NCBI RefSeq assembly: GCF_046156265.1
Contig: NZ_JAWDIR010000011.1
Coordinates: 682,001 to 746,000 of the forward strand
Direction: 5' to 3'
Origin: CAMDHY01 sp046156265
GTDB taxonomy: Bacteria > Pseudomonadota > Alphaproteobacteria > Rhizobiales > Segnochrobactraceae
Length of the DNA: 64,000 nt
Shown here: positions 8,344 to 16,407 of the stretch, in pieces
Position numbering within the stretch: the first letter of the stretch is position 1
How the letters are laid out: every line of letters starts with the position of its first letter
The notes under the pieces: generated by a model
Seen by the model: only the letters and a program-made list of their open reading frames with translations
Database searches by the model: none
What the model was told of the DNA's origin: nothing
Made by a program: the position numbers and the translations under genes

Positions 8344-8519
8344 CCCTCCCCCCTCGTGGGGGAGGTGGCGGGCGAAGCCCGCCGGAGGGGGCCGCCGCGC
8401 GCGAGCGCGGCGGTACGGCGTTGGCGACTGCCGAACCGCCGCCCGCCGTCGGCTGTCGCCGCCGACGGCCCTCCCCGGTCCGCTTACGCGGCCCGACCCT
8501 CCCACAGGGGGAGGGTGGG
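8344..8519. repeat. long palindromic repeat, copy 2
   Basis: Same order of parts as 7483-7681 without the nested insertion: CCCTCCCCCCTCGTGGGGGA, hairpin GGCGGGC/GCCCGCC, hairpin around GCCGCCGCGC, core CTGCCGAACCGCCGCCCGCC, hairpin GGTCCGC/GCGGCCC, end CCTCCCACAGGGGGAGGGTG. The last hairpin differs in sequence from copy 1 (GGACCGC/GCGGTCC) yet still pairs mostly, hinting that structure rather than sequence is kept. The two outer ends are inverted relative to each other. Confidence 0.7.
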
Positions 8520-8705
8520 CCACATCGGCAAGGTCCCGCCCGCTTCAACCCATCGTTCCATCGCCAGCCCCGCAGCGTTGCACGCCGTCGGGGTGCCGGC
8601 GGCGGCGGGCACGAGGATGATGCACCCTTCCGCGGCGCCCGCCCTGGCGCCGCTCAGAACAACGACGCCGCCAAGGCGCCGAGGACCTCAGGGAAGGAAA
8701 CGCCC

Positions 8706-9617
8706 ATGACTGCTGCGAGCTCTGCCGCGAGCCCCACTGCCCCGATCGACGCGCCGCCGCACTTCTGCTCAGGCCTCGTCGTGCGCCCGACGACGCCGGC
8801 GATCGGCGCCGATCTCTTCGGCGTCGATCTCTCGAAGCCGCTGTCGGCGGACGAGAAGCAGGACATCCTCGACGCCCTGCACACCCATCAGGTCGTCTTC
8901 TTCCACGACCAGACCCTGACGAACGCTGAGCTCTCAGCCTTCTCCCGCCTGTTCGGCGAGCCGCAGCCGGCGAACGAATCCTCCTTCGACAAGGATGAGG
9001 CTTTTCCCGAGATCGACGTTCTCGCCTTCGGCGGCGGCCGGCGGCCCTACAATACCCAGGAGCTCTGGCACTCCGACTTCTCCGGCCGGGCCATGCCGAC
9101 GATGGGCTCGGTGCTCTACTGCCTCGAGGCGCCGTCGGCCGGCGGCGATACCATCTGGGCGAGCGGCTACGCCGCCTACGACGCGCTGTCGGACAAGATG
9201 AAGGCCTATCTCGAGGGCATGCAGGCCGAGCACCGCACCATCAAGGCGTTCGGCGACGACATCCGCTCCAACCTCTGGAAGGACGAGAAGGGCCGCAAGC
9301 GGCTGCAGGAGTTGCAGGCGCTACCACCGGCAGAGCATCCCGTCGTGCGCACCCATCCTGTCACCGGCCGCAAGGCGCTGTTCATCAACGAGGGCTTCAC
9401 CGAGCGCCTCCTCGGCGTCTCCCGCAAGGAGAGCGACGCGGTGCTCGGCTACCTGTTCGAGCACACCCGCGTGCCGGAGTTCCAGGTCCGCTTCCGCTGG
9501 CGGAAGGGCGATCTCGCCGTCTGGGACAACCGCGTGACGCAGCACTACGCGGTCTCGGACTACACCGAGCGCCGCGTCATGCACCGCATCACCATCCGCG
9601 GCGACCGGCCGTTCTGA
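8706..9617 (+). CDS. TauD/TfdA-family 2-oxoglutarate-dependent dioxygenase
   Basis: A 303-residue Fe(II)/2-oxoglutarate dioxygenase. The iron ligands are HSD in ELWHSDFSG and the distal His in RVTQHYAVSDY; the 2-oxoglutarate-binding Arg is in MHRITIRG near the C-terminus. The substrate loop around FSGRAMPTMGSVLYCLEAP is typical of the taurine and alpha-ketoglutarate-dependent dioxygenase group, but the substrate cannot be named. The ATG at 8706 is supported by GGAAGGAAA a few bases upstream. It converges on the DHDPS-like gene, whose 3' end reads antisense through the last 300 bases here, and it may act in the same pathway as the GntR-flanked group. Confidence 0.88.
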   Translation: MTAASSAASPTAPIDAPPHFCSGLVVRPTTPAIGADLFGVDLSKPLSADEKQDILDALHTHQVVFFHDQTLTNAELSAFSRLFGEPQPANESSFDKDEAFPEIDVLAFGGGRRPYNTQELWHSDFSGRAMPTMGSVLYCLEAPSAGGDTIWASGYAAYDALSDKMKAYLEGMQAEHRTIKAFGDDIRSNLWKDEKGRKRLQELQALPPAEHPVVRTHPVTGRKALFINEGFTERLLGVSRKESDAVLGYLFEHTRVPEFQVRFRWRKGDLAVWDNRVTQHYAVSDYTERRVMHRITIRGDRPF

Positions 9618-10640
9618 AGCGGGCGGGGCGGGATGGCGGCCGATGAAGAACTGCCGGTCGTGATCCTCGGTGACCGGCAGGCCGGAGCGGACGAGGCCGT
9701 TCCTGAGCTGCGCCGCGGTGACGTCGAGGAGACGGGCCGAGGGTTGCCGCAGCGGCCCGCCGTTCATGCCGGCGAGCCACCCCTGGTACTTCCACTGCAG
9801 CCGGTTGATCACCCCGGTCTGCGCATTGGAGGCGCTTGCCGCTGCGTTCGCCTTGCGGGCCGGATTGATCTTCCAGTAGAGATCCGTCGCCTCGTCGTAT
9901 TTCCCGTCCTGCAGCATCTTGTGGATGGCCGGGATCGTCGCGCCGAAATATTCGGTGTTGCTGGTGCCGGAATACTGGATCGGAACCAGCTGCGCGAGCG
10001 GGATCATGTCCTTCTCGAGCGGATTGGAGATGACCACCTCCTTGCCGAACAGGCGGTGGCATTCGACGAAACCCATGATCGAGGGCATGCCGCCTTCGGC
10101 CTTGATGGCGGAAAGGTTCGGGCAGTCGTCGATGAGGCGGCGCAGCAGCGAGGCGCGGATGTCGGAGCCGTGCACGCGCTGGAAACCCCAGTGCGGCACC
10201 TGGAACAGCATCACCGCGAGGTTCGTGTTGTCGCAGAACGCCTTGGTGTAGCGGTAGATGTCCTCGTCATTCTCGGCGTAGAAGTTGACAGGATAGCAGA
10301 GCAGCACCAGCTCGGCGCCGTTCTCTTCGGCGATCTTGGCCGCCTCGATGTTCTCCGCCAGCGTGTTGAACATGGCGTGGTGGATGAGGTGGATGCGGCC
10401 GGCCGCCTCGTCGTTCGCCCACTCGAAGAACTGGCGGTATTCCTCGAGGGTGATCGCCACCTCGGAGACGAGCAGCGTGCCTGAGAAGCCGAACTCGATG
10501 ACCTTGCGGATGTCGTGGCGGATGCCCGCCTCGTTCAGGGCCTTCAGGTCGGCGGTGTAGGAGGGGATGACGACGTTCGAGCAGCCGACGAGATTCGCCT
10601 TCGCCCACTCGCGCGCCTCGGACTTCCTGTAGCTCGGCAT
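9321..10640 (-). CDS. dihydrodipicolinate synthase family protein with antisense C-terminal extension
   Basis: The first 340 residues match the DHDPS/N-acetylneuraminate lyase TIM-barrel group: GFSGTLLVSEVAITLEEY takes the place of the usual GTTGE loop, and the Schiff-base Lys is probably the one in LSAIKAEGG. Members are class I aldolases that join or split pyruvate-type units; the substrate here is unknown. The start at 10640 lies 11 bases after the ornithine cyclodeaminase-like gene, suggesting an operon. Recognisable similarity stops near base 9620 (QFFIGRHPA), but the frame stays open to 9321, antisense to the dioxygenase. The extra 100 residues are probably not a domain; a lost stop or a frameshift near 9620 is possible. 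Confidence 0.82.
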   Translation of the reverse strand: MPSYRKSEAREWAKANLVGCSNVVIPSYTADLKALNEAGIRHDIRKVIEFGFSGTLLVSEVAITLEEYRQFFEWANDEAAGRIHLIHHAMFNTLAENIEAAKIAEENGAELVLLCYPVNFYAENDEDIYRYTKAFCDNTNLAVMLFQVPHWGFQRVHGSDIRASLLRRLIDDCPNLSAIKAEGGMPSIMGFVECHRLFGKEVVISNPLEKDMIPLAQLVPIQYSGTSNTEYFGATIPAIHKMLQDGKYDEATDLYWKINPARKANAAASASNAQTGVINRLQWKYQGWLAGMNGGPLRQPSARLLDVTAAQLRNGLVRSGLPVTEDHDRQFFIGRHPAPPASERPVAADGDAVHDAALGVVRDRVVLRHAVVPDGEIALPPAEADLELRHAGVLEQVAEHRVALLAGDAEEALGEALVDEQRLAAGDRMGAHDGMLCRW

Positions 10641-10651
10641 CGGTTCGGTCC

Positions 10652-11668
10652 TCAGGGCTTGGCGGGCGGCTTTGGCCGCTTGACGTGGATGGGGGCGGGA
10701 AACGGCAAGGCGAGGCCTTGCTCGACGGCCTTCTCGAAGGCCAGTTCCGCGATGACGATGTCCTGGATCGCCGAGCCGACGGACTTGAACATCGGCAGCC
10801 GCGCCTTGGCGACGCGCTCGTCGAGCCGGCCGCGCACGAGGTCGTTGAGGGTGCCGAGCTTGCCGTGGAAGTCGAGGCCCGCGACCGCGGCGGCGATCAT
10901 GTCGCCGGTCTCCTCGACGACCTCCTCGACCATGTCGCAGACGATGAGGTCGCACGCCTCGACCACGCTGACGTCGATCTCGCGCTGCTCCGGCAATGTG
11001 GAGCCGATCGACACGACGACGGTCCCGGGCCGGAGCCAGTCGCCGTGCAGGATCGGCACCTCGCCCTTCGCCCGCGCGCACGCCGCGACGATGTCGGCAC
11101 CAGCCACCGCCTCTTCGGGCGAAGACGCGGCGCGGGCGGGGACGCCGAGTTCGCGCGACAGGCGGGCGGCGAGCGCCTCCCGGTTCGCCGGCGTCGGCGA
11201 GAAGACGGTGATCCCGGTCAGCGGCCGGACAGCGGCGAAGGCGAGGGCGTGCGAGGTCGCCTCGGTGCCGCTGCCCAGCACGGCGAGCGACTTCGGACCC
11301 GGCGTCGCCAGCTTGTCGACGGCGACGGCCGAGGTTGCGCCGGTGCGGCAGGCGGTGACGCGGTAGGCGTCGACGAAGCCGGCGAAACCGCCCTCCTGCT
11401 GGTCCATCAGCGCCACGACGTAGCTGACCGCGCGTTCCCGCGACATGCCGAACACCTTCGCACCCATGTAGCGCGAGGTGGCCGGCGCCGAGGCGAGCGC
11501 CCGGAACCACGTCTTGTCGCCGCGGGCGACGACGCGCGGCGGGTTGGCCGCATCGGAAACGTCTGCGGCATAGGCGGCGCGGAGACGCTCCACCATTTCC
11601 GGCCAGGCGAGCACCTGCTCGACGACGTCCGTCGGCACGTAGAGCGGCACGCCGCCGGCCTCCGTCAC
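10652..11668 (-). CDS. ornithine cyclodeaminase/mu-crystallin family protein
   Basis: A 338-residue NAD(P)-dependent enzyme of the ornithine cyclodeaminase/mu-crystallin family, which includes ornithine cyclodeaminases and ketimine reductases. Visible landmarks are YRVTACRTGATSAVAVDKLA and the dinucleotide-binding AVLGSGTEATSHALAF, followed by GADIVAACARAKGEVPIL and VVVSIGSTLPEQREID. I chose the GTG at 11668 because AGGAG lies eight bases upstream; the frame is open to 11872 but that part crosses a C13 homopolymer and codes filler. It leads a two-gene unit with the DHDPS-like aldolase and is divergent from a FadR-type GntR gene, which probably controls it. The substrate is unknown. Confidence 0.85.
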   Translation of the reverse strand: MTEAGGVPLYVPTDVVEQVLAWPEMVERLRAAYAADVSDAANPPRVVARGDKTWFRALASAPATSRYMGAKVFGMSRERAVSYVVALMDQQEGGFAGFVDAYRVTACRTGATSAVAVDKLATPGPKSLAVLGSGTEATSHALAFAAVRPLTGITVFSPTPANREALAARLSRELGVPARAASSPEEAVAGADIVAACARAKGEVPILHGDWLRPGTVVVSIGSTLPEQREIDVSVVEACDLIVCDMVEEVVEETGDMIAAAVAGLDFHGKLGTLNDLVRGRLDERVAKARLPMFKSVGSAIQDIVIAELAFEKAVEQGLALPFPAPIHVKRPKPPAKP

Positions 11669-11729
11669 GGCGAACTCCTGCGGGCCGGCGCTGCCGCCGC
11701 CACTCGATCCTGTCGCGACACGACTTTGT

Positions 11730-11742
11730 CCCCCCCCCCCCC
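11730..11742. repeat. C13 homopolymer in divergent promoter region
   Basis: Thirteen consecutive C residues (G on the minus strand) lie 62 bases upstream of the GTG of the ornithine cyclodeaminase-like gene and 124 bases upstream of the GntR ATG. It is the longest mononucleotide run I noticed in the window. Homopolymers of this length slip readily in replication, so promoter spacing or leader structure could vary between cells; the exact count may also be a sequencing estimate. Confidence 0.8.
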
Positions 11743-11828
11743 ACCGGCCGGCCACCGGCGGCGATCGGACCCTAGAGCGGGCCCAACCGAACGATGGTAC
11801 GGTGACGACAAATCTACCGCCCGCAGAG

Positions 11829-11839
11829 TTGTAAGACAA
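11829..11839. promoter_or_regulatory. candidate FadR-type GntR operator TTGT-N3-ACAA
   Basis: TTGTAAGACAA is an exact match to the TnGT-N3-ACnA dyad bound by FadR/FCD-subfamily GntR regulators. It lies 27 bases upstream of the GntR gene's ATG and in the region shared with the divergent ornithine cyclodeaminase-like gene, so it could serve autoregulation and control of the operon. The site was found by eye, and no second copy was noticed. Confidence 0.5.
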
Positions 11840-11866
11840 GTTGCGGTGCCGATCCGGAAGCCGACG

Positions 11867-12613
11867 ATGCACCTCGAACCGCCGAAGCCGCGCGAGAACC
11901 TCACCGATACTGTCGTCGCCTCGCTGCAGACCTGGCTGCGTGGTGGCGGCCTGCCGCCCGGCTCACGCCTGCCGTCGGAGCACGACCTCGCCGCACGCCT
12001 CGGCGTCAGCCGGCCGGTGCTGCGCGAGGCGCTGGCGCAGCTGAAGGCGAGCGGGCTGGTCGAATCGCGCCGTGGCAGCGGCCTCTACACGAGCCACGAC
12101 CCGCGCCCGCCGGCGCTCAGGGTGTCGCGCTGGGAGACGGGCTCGCTCGATGAGGTCCGGCAGATCTTCGAGCTGCGTGGCCACCTGGAATCGGGCGCGG
12201 CGGAACTCGCGGCGGTGCGGCGTACGGCGGCCGACCTCGACGCGCTCGGTGAAGCGATGGCGCTCCAGCGCGCCGCCGCGCGCGACGGGGTGGCCGAGGA
12301 TCTCGCCTTCCACTTCGCCGTCGCCCGCGCCGCCCACAACGACTACTTCCTGCGGGTGCTCGAGTTGATCTCCGCCTTCCTGGCGACGGCGATGAAGCCG
12401 TCGCCGGAGAGAGAGGGCGATTTCCTCGCCCGCAAGCTGGCGGTGGAGGCGGAGCACGGCAGGGTGGTCGAGGCGATCCGCGCCGGCGACCCCACCGCCG
12501 CACGAGCAGCGATGCGCGCCCACCTCGACAGCGCCTGGCAGCGCATCGCGACGCACGCGGCCGGGCACGACAGGGCGAATGCTTCGGCGTCTTCGGGCAG
12601 CGAGTACGGTTGA
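11867..12613 (+). CDS. FadR-subfamily (FCD) GntR transcriptional regulator
   Basis: A 248-residue repressor. The N-terminal winged helix runs through LPSEHDLAARLGVSRPVLRE and ALAQLKASGLVESRRGSG, the GntR signature. The C-terminal FCD ligand domain begins near EVRQIFELRGHLESGAAELA and contains the family His/Asp-type metal positions in AFHFAVARAAHND and VEAEHGRVVEAIRAGD. The ATG at 11867 has GGAAG upstream; an in-frame GTG 21 bases earlier is possible. Such regulators usually respond to a small organic acid from the pathway they control. Its divergent neighbours, the ornithine cyclodeaminase-like and DHDPS-like genes, are the likely targets. Confidence 0.9.
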   Translation: MHLEPPKPRENLTDTVVASLQTWLRGGGLPPGSRLPSEHDLAARLGVSRPVLREALAQLKASGLVESRRGSGLYTSHDPRPPALRVSRWETGSLDEVRQIFELRGHLESGAAELAAVRRTAADLDALGEAMALQRAAARDGVAEDLAFHFAVARAAHNDYFLRVLELISAFLATAMKPSPEREGDFLARKLAVEAEHGRVVEAIRAGDPTAARAAMRAHLDSAWQRIATHAAGHDRANASASSGSEYG

Positions 12614-12639
12614 GCGGCAGGGCGGTCTGCCGTCTGCCG

Positions 12640-14820
12640 CTACCGGTTCCAGTCCTGCCCGAACAGCACGTAGCCACCGCCGTCGGGGAGGTCGTCCTTC
12701 AGCTTGGGAGCACCAAGCAGGATGTCGTCGCGCCCGTCGTCGTCCAGATCGCCGGCCGCGGAAACCGGGCCCGGACTGTCGAGGCCGGTGATGCGGATGA
12801 CCGACACCTGGTCCGTTCGGTCGAACTCGACGAGCTTCGGGAAGCGCTTGCGCTGGCCGAGCAGGAGGTAGCCGCTCAGCGGTTCCGATCCGCCTCCGAA
12901 CATCACGTCGTCGATGCCGTCGCCGTTGGCGTCGCCGACACCTGCCACCTCACCGGAACTCATCCGAGCCCGAAAGCCGTTCGATCCGTCGAGCGCCTTG
13001 AGATCGAACCGGCGGGAAACCTTTTTGCTCTTCCGCCCGAAGACGACGAATGCGGTTCGAGCGGCGTCCTCGTCTTCAGCCGTCAGGACGATGTCGTCGA
13101 CGCCGTCGCCATTCACATCTCCGGCGCCGGCGGCGGAGGCCAGCCCCCACTGTTTCCGTCCCAGTCGGTCGCCCGGCAACACCCCGGGAATGGCAAAACC
13201 GTCACGACCATCGAGGTCCCCCAGCGCCAGGCGGCGGGGGAAACCCTTCTTGCTGCCGAACACAACGTAGAGCGTCCCCGCCGCCTTCCGGCCGTCGGGC
13301 TTTGATCCCGGGGCTCCCACGAGGAAGTCGGCAAGACCATCGCCATTGACGTCTCCGGCCGCGGCGACGAGCTCTCCGGCGAGGTCGCTCTTGGCAGCGC
13401 CGTCAATGCGGAAACCGTTCTTGCCATCGAGGTCCTTGACGTTGAGCACGGCCGGAAAGCGGCCGTCGCGGCGCCCGAAGACGACGAAGGCCAGTCCGGG
13501 CCGGCGGTGGTCCTCGGTGCAGCATTGGTAGATCTGGCCACGGGCACCGATGCCAATGTCGTCGACGCCGTCGCCATTGACATCGCCCAGCATCGCGACG
13601 GTCTGGCCGAATCCCTCGACGACGAACGCGAAGCTGTCGCTGGACCAGCGATGCTCGACGACGAGGCCGAGCCGCTTGTCCGGCTCGTCCAGCGTCACGA
13701 ACTTCCTGTTGCCCGCCGCACCGAAGACGACACGAACGTGTCCGTCGCCGCCACCGAGCACAAGATCGTCGATGCCGTCGCCATTGAAATCGCCCCCGCC
13801 TGCCACGTGTTCCACGTCTGAGAGGATGCGCATTCCATTGCGGCCATCGAGGGAGGCGACGTCGACGACGTCGGCGAGCTTCTTGCGCTTGTCGCCGTAA
13901 ACGACGGCGACGTAGCTCTCCCGCGCCGCAACCGCGACGTCGTCCACACCGTCGCCATTGAAGTCGCCGGCGGCCGAGGCGAGCTGTCCGAGCGAATAGG
14001 GCTTGCGAGGGGTGGCGCGCAGGATCGTCAGGCCTTCGCTCCTGCGCAGGCTCTTGACGTCGACGGTGTCGATGGCGGTGCGCGATATTTCCTGAGTGAT
14101 GGTGATCGGCTTCGAGGCCGGCCCGACGTTACCGGCCCAGTCGACGTGCGCCATCCGGTAGGTGTGGGTCTCGTTCTCGGGAAGCTGCACTCGAACGGAC
14201 CGCCCACCGATCACCCACTGGGGGCGGACCGCCTCGCCGTCGCGAAACAGCAGCATGGGGCCGGCATCGGGTTCCTCGCTGGGTCGAAACGTGAAGACGA
14301 CTTCCAGCGCATCCGTTGCCGTCTTGGCTGGCGCCGGCTGCTCGAGCTTGGGGCCGAGCGCGAAGACGTCCGGCGGAGTGGCAGGTGGCACGGTATCCAC
14401 GGTGAAACTCAGGAGGTGCTTGCGCCTTCTTTGAGCCTCCGGTTCCCAAACCGTCGCACGTACACGAAGCAGCCCGTTCTCGAGCTGCGGATACTGGAAG
14501 CGGAAGCGGCCGTCGCTGCCCGCCGTCGTACTGCCGAGGGGTAGGATGACGTCGTCGTCCGGGCCGAGCAGGTCGAACGTCAGCTCTGATCCGGCGACGG
14601 TCACGCCGCGCATCAACGGGGTGTCGTCCGGCGTGTTGTCGCCGTTGCCGGAGCGGTGGTAGCAACAGGGGCGGGACTCGGGCGCGAACTCCACACTGAA
14701 CGGTTGTGGTGCGGCAAAAACAGGCGCCGCCAAGGCGAGTGCGGCGCCAAACGCCGCGGCGACGATCACCGCGGACCGGGTATCCACACGGGCGACCCAC
14801 GCTTTTTGCATTGGTGCCAT
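12640..14820 (-). CDS. secreted FG-GAP/integrin-like seven-repeat beta-propeller protein
   Basis: A 726-residue exported protein. A Sec signal peptide (MAPMQKAWVARVDTRSAV followed by a long Ala/Val core and VFAAPQ) leads into a beta-rich region of about 250 residues that resembles bacterial Ig-like folds. From about residue 288 to 690 there are seven calcium-loop motifs of the form GDxNGDGxDDxxxG (GDFNGDGVDDVAVA, GDFNGDGIDDLVLG, GDVNGDGVDDIGIG, GDVNGDGLADFLVG, GDVNGDGVDDIVLT, GDANGDGIDDVMFG, GDLDDDGRDDILLG), alternating with LDGxNGFRI strands. Seven repeats are what an integrin-alpha-type propeller needs. A surface or adhesion role is likely, but the ligand is unknown. GGGGAG and GAGGA precede the start. 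Confidence 0.88.
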   Translation of the reverse strand: MAPMQKAWVARVDTRSAVIVAAAFGAALALAAPVFAAPQPFSVEFAPESRPCCYHRSGNGDNTPDDTPLMRGVTVAGSELTFDLLGPDDDVILPLGSTTAGSDGRFRFQYPQLENGLLRVRATVWEPEAQRRRKHLLSFTVDTVPPATPPDVFALGPKLEQPAPAKTATDALEVVFTFRPSEEPDAGPMLLFRDGEAVRPQWVIGGRSVRVQLPENETHTYRMAHVDWAGNVGPASKPITITQEISRTAIDTVDVKSLRRSEGLTILRATPRKPYSLGQLASAAGDFNGDGVDDVAVAARESYVAVVYGDKRKKLADVVDVASLDGRNGMRILSDVEHVAGGGDFNGDGIDDLVLGGGDGHVRVVFGAAGNRKFVTLDEPDKRLGLVVEHRWSSDSFAFVVEGFGQTVAMLGDVNGDGVDDIGIGARGQIYQCCTEDHRRPGLAFVVFGRRDGRFPAVLNVKDLDGKNGFRIDGAAKSDLAGELVAAAGDVNGDGLADFLVGAPGSKPDGRKAAGTLYVVFGSKKGFPRRLALGDLDGRDGFAIPGVLPGDRLGRKQWGLASAAGAGDVNGDGVDDIVLTAEDEDAARTAFVVFGRKSKKVSRRFDLKALDGSNGFRARMSSGEVAGVGDANGDGIDDVMFGGGSEPLSGYLLLGQRKRFPKLVEFDRTDQVSVIRITGLDSPGPVSAAGDLDDDGRDDILLGAPKLKDDLPDGGGYVLFGQDWNR

Positions 14821-15180
14821 TCCTCGCTCCCCGGCTAGACTTTTCCCTACGCGACGTTCACCGGGCCGTGCGGCCAAAGCGACCTTTCGTTGCCCAGCGC
14901 TGACTCTCGCGCTGTGCAACAGCGGAACGCCAACCTAACACGTCGGCGTCACCCGCTGCATCACGCAATTCAGAAGTGTGCCGGGTCATGGCGCCGGCCG
15001 GGGATTGTCGTTCCGATCCCCGTGGCGAACTGCGAGACGTGGGTCCACATCGTTATGATCCATCCCAAATCGACATGGAAACCGGAATGATCTTCGTTTG
15101 CTCGCGCGCAGTTGCGGGCGCTAGCTGTGCGGCGTGGTTGCTGACTGATGCTCGAAGAGCGGTTGCCGGGACGGATCGTG
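14821..15180. other. divergent promoter region between propeller and protease genes
   Basis: About 360 bases lie between two divergent genes for secreted proteins. The stretch is somewhat less GC-rich than the genes and should hold both promoters. I found no convincing -35/-10 pair, terminator or RNA gene, and no frame that looks like a protein. An upstream in-frame ATG for the protease exists at 15148. Confidence 0.6.
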
Positions 15181-16353
15181 ATGAAGTCGTTGTCGAAGTT
15201 CACCTTGGCGGGACGTCTTTCCCTGCTCGCCCCGCTTGTCGTCGTCGGCGCGATCGAAGCCTCGGCGGCAGACATCACGCGCCGGCCGGTCGCCCAGACG
15301 CACCGGCCGAGCGAAGACGCATCGGCGAAACCGCTGCCGCTGCCACTGCCGCCGCTGGCACTCGCGCTGCCGACGCTGCAGGGCGCGATTGCGGACGCCG
15401 CTGCGCCGATCGGCCGGCCGGGACAGGTGCCGGGCCGCGCCCCAGGTCTTGTGCCCGGACGCGCCGGCGACCCGGCCGATGCCGGGGTCGAGGCCCTGCG
15501 CCTGCCGACCACCCGCATGAGCATCCCCGATGCGTCCGCGCCGCAGGACTTCGGCACGGGGCTCATGCCCTTCACAACGAGTCGTGTCCGGACAGGCGCG
15601 TCGAACTCGACGGCGCAGGTGCAGTTTCCGTTCAGCGCCGCTGGCCGGTTGTTCTTCCGGGTCGGTGCCTCGTCGGCGTGGTGCTCGGGGGCGATGGTGG
15701 GGAAGGGCGTCGTGCTGACGGCCGCCCACTGCGTCGCCTCCTTCGGGACGCGGACGCTCTACAGCAGCTTCGAGTTCGTCCCGGCCTTCGACAACGGCAA
15801 GGCGCCGTTCGGCCGCTGGAAGGCGGAGCGGGTCTATCTCCTGACCAGCTACTTCGACGGCAGCGATGCCTGCGCCGCCGCCGGCGTGGTCTGCCAGAAC
15901 GACGTCGCCCTGCTGGTTGTGGTGCCACAGCGCAACAAGCTGCCCGGCACGACCACCGGCTGGTTCGGCTACGGCTATGACGGCTTCGGCTACGGCACGG
16001 GGGCGAGCCAAATCGACCAGCTCGGCTATCCCGCCACGCTCGACGGCGGCAACCTGATGCAACGCAACGCTTCGATGGGCGTCGTCCGCGCCAACCTCGC
16101 CGGCAACCAGCTGATCGGCTCGCTGATGACCGGCGGCTCGAGCGGCGGGCCGTGGGTGGTCAACCTCGGCGTCGCGCCGGTGCTGAACGGCACCTCGGTC
16201 GGCTTCGAAGCGGGCCGCAACGTCGTCGTCGGCGTGACGAGCTGGGGCTATGTCGACACGACTGTGAAGGTGCAGGGCGCGTCGCCGTTCACGTCGGGCA
16301 ACATCAAGTTCCTGATGGACGCTGCCTGCCGGGACTACCCGACCCGCTGCTGA
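15181..16353 (+). CDS. secreted trypsin-like serine protease
   Basis: A 390-residue exported protein with signal peptide MKSLSKFTLAGRLSLLAPLV...ASAAD and a Pro/Ala-rich linker of about 80 residues. The chymotrypsin-fold domain follows, with the catalytic His in VVLTAAHCVASF, the Asp in VCQNDVALLVV and the Ser in TGGSSGGPWVVN, so the triad is complete. A disulphide partner for the His-loop Cys is likely at SSAWCSG. A further Cys pair closes the C-terminus (AACRDYPTRC). I start at the ATG at 15181, which opens the signal peptide; an ATG 33 bases upstream would add 11 residues. It is divergent from the FG-GAP protein. The substrate is unknown. Confidence 0.88.
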   Translation: MKSLSKFTLAGRLSLLAPLVVVGAIEASAADITRRPVAQTHRPSEDASAKPLPLPLPPLALALPTLQGAIADAAAPIGRPGQVPGRAPGLVPGRAGDPADAGVEALRLPTTRMSIPDASAPQDFGTGLMPFTTSRVRTGASNSTAQVQFPFSAAGRLFFRVGASSAWCSGAMVGKGVVLTAAHCVASFGTRTLYSSFEFVPAFDNGKAPFGRWKAERVYLLTSYFDGSDACAAAGVVCQNDVALLVVVPQRNKLPGTTTGWFGYGYDGFGYGTGASQIDQLGYPATLDGGNLMQRNASMGVVRANLAGNQLIGSLMTGGSSGGPWVVNLGVAPVLNGTSVGFEAGRNVVVGVTSWGYVDTTVKVQGASPFTSGNIKFLMDAACRDYPTRC

Positions 16354-16407
16354 GGCGCGCCGCCGGTCCGGCCCGCGCGATCCTCGCGCGGGCGACCATC
16401 GGCACGC

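Larger units (their letters stand above)
7025..8705. other. gene-free, repeat-rich intergenic stretch
   Basis: About 1.7 kb between phoX and the TauD-like gene holds no frame I can support as a gene. The first 200 bases are AT-richer and probably carry the phoX promoter. After that come an inverted-repeat element (7302-7462), two diverged copies of a longer palindromic element (7483-7681 and 8344-8519), a heptamer tandem repeat (7708-7752) and further small hairpins, for example GGTGCC/GGCACC around 8127-8142. Frames in this stretch translate to Pro/Arg/Gly-rich low complexity. The last 180 bases before 8706 should hold the promoter of the dioxygenase gene, but I see no convincing -35/-10 pair. 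Confidence 0.75.

Noticed and set aside
7025..8705. Genes within the repeat-rich gap
   Set aside because: All frames there are Pro/Arg/Gly-rich, run through palindromes and tandem repeats, and lack ribosome binding sites or recognisable domains.
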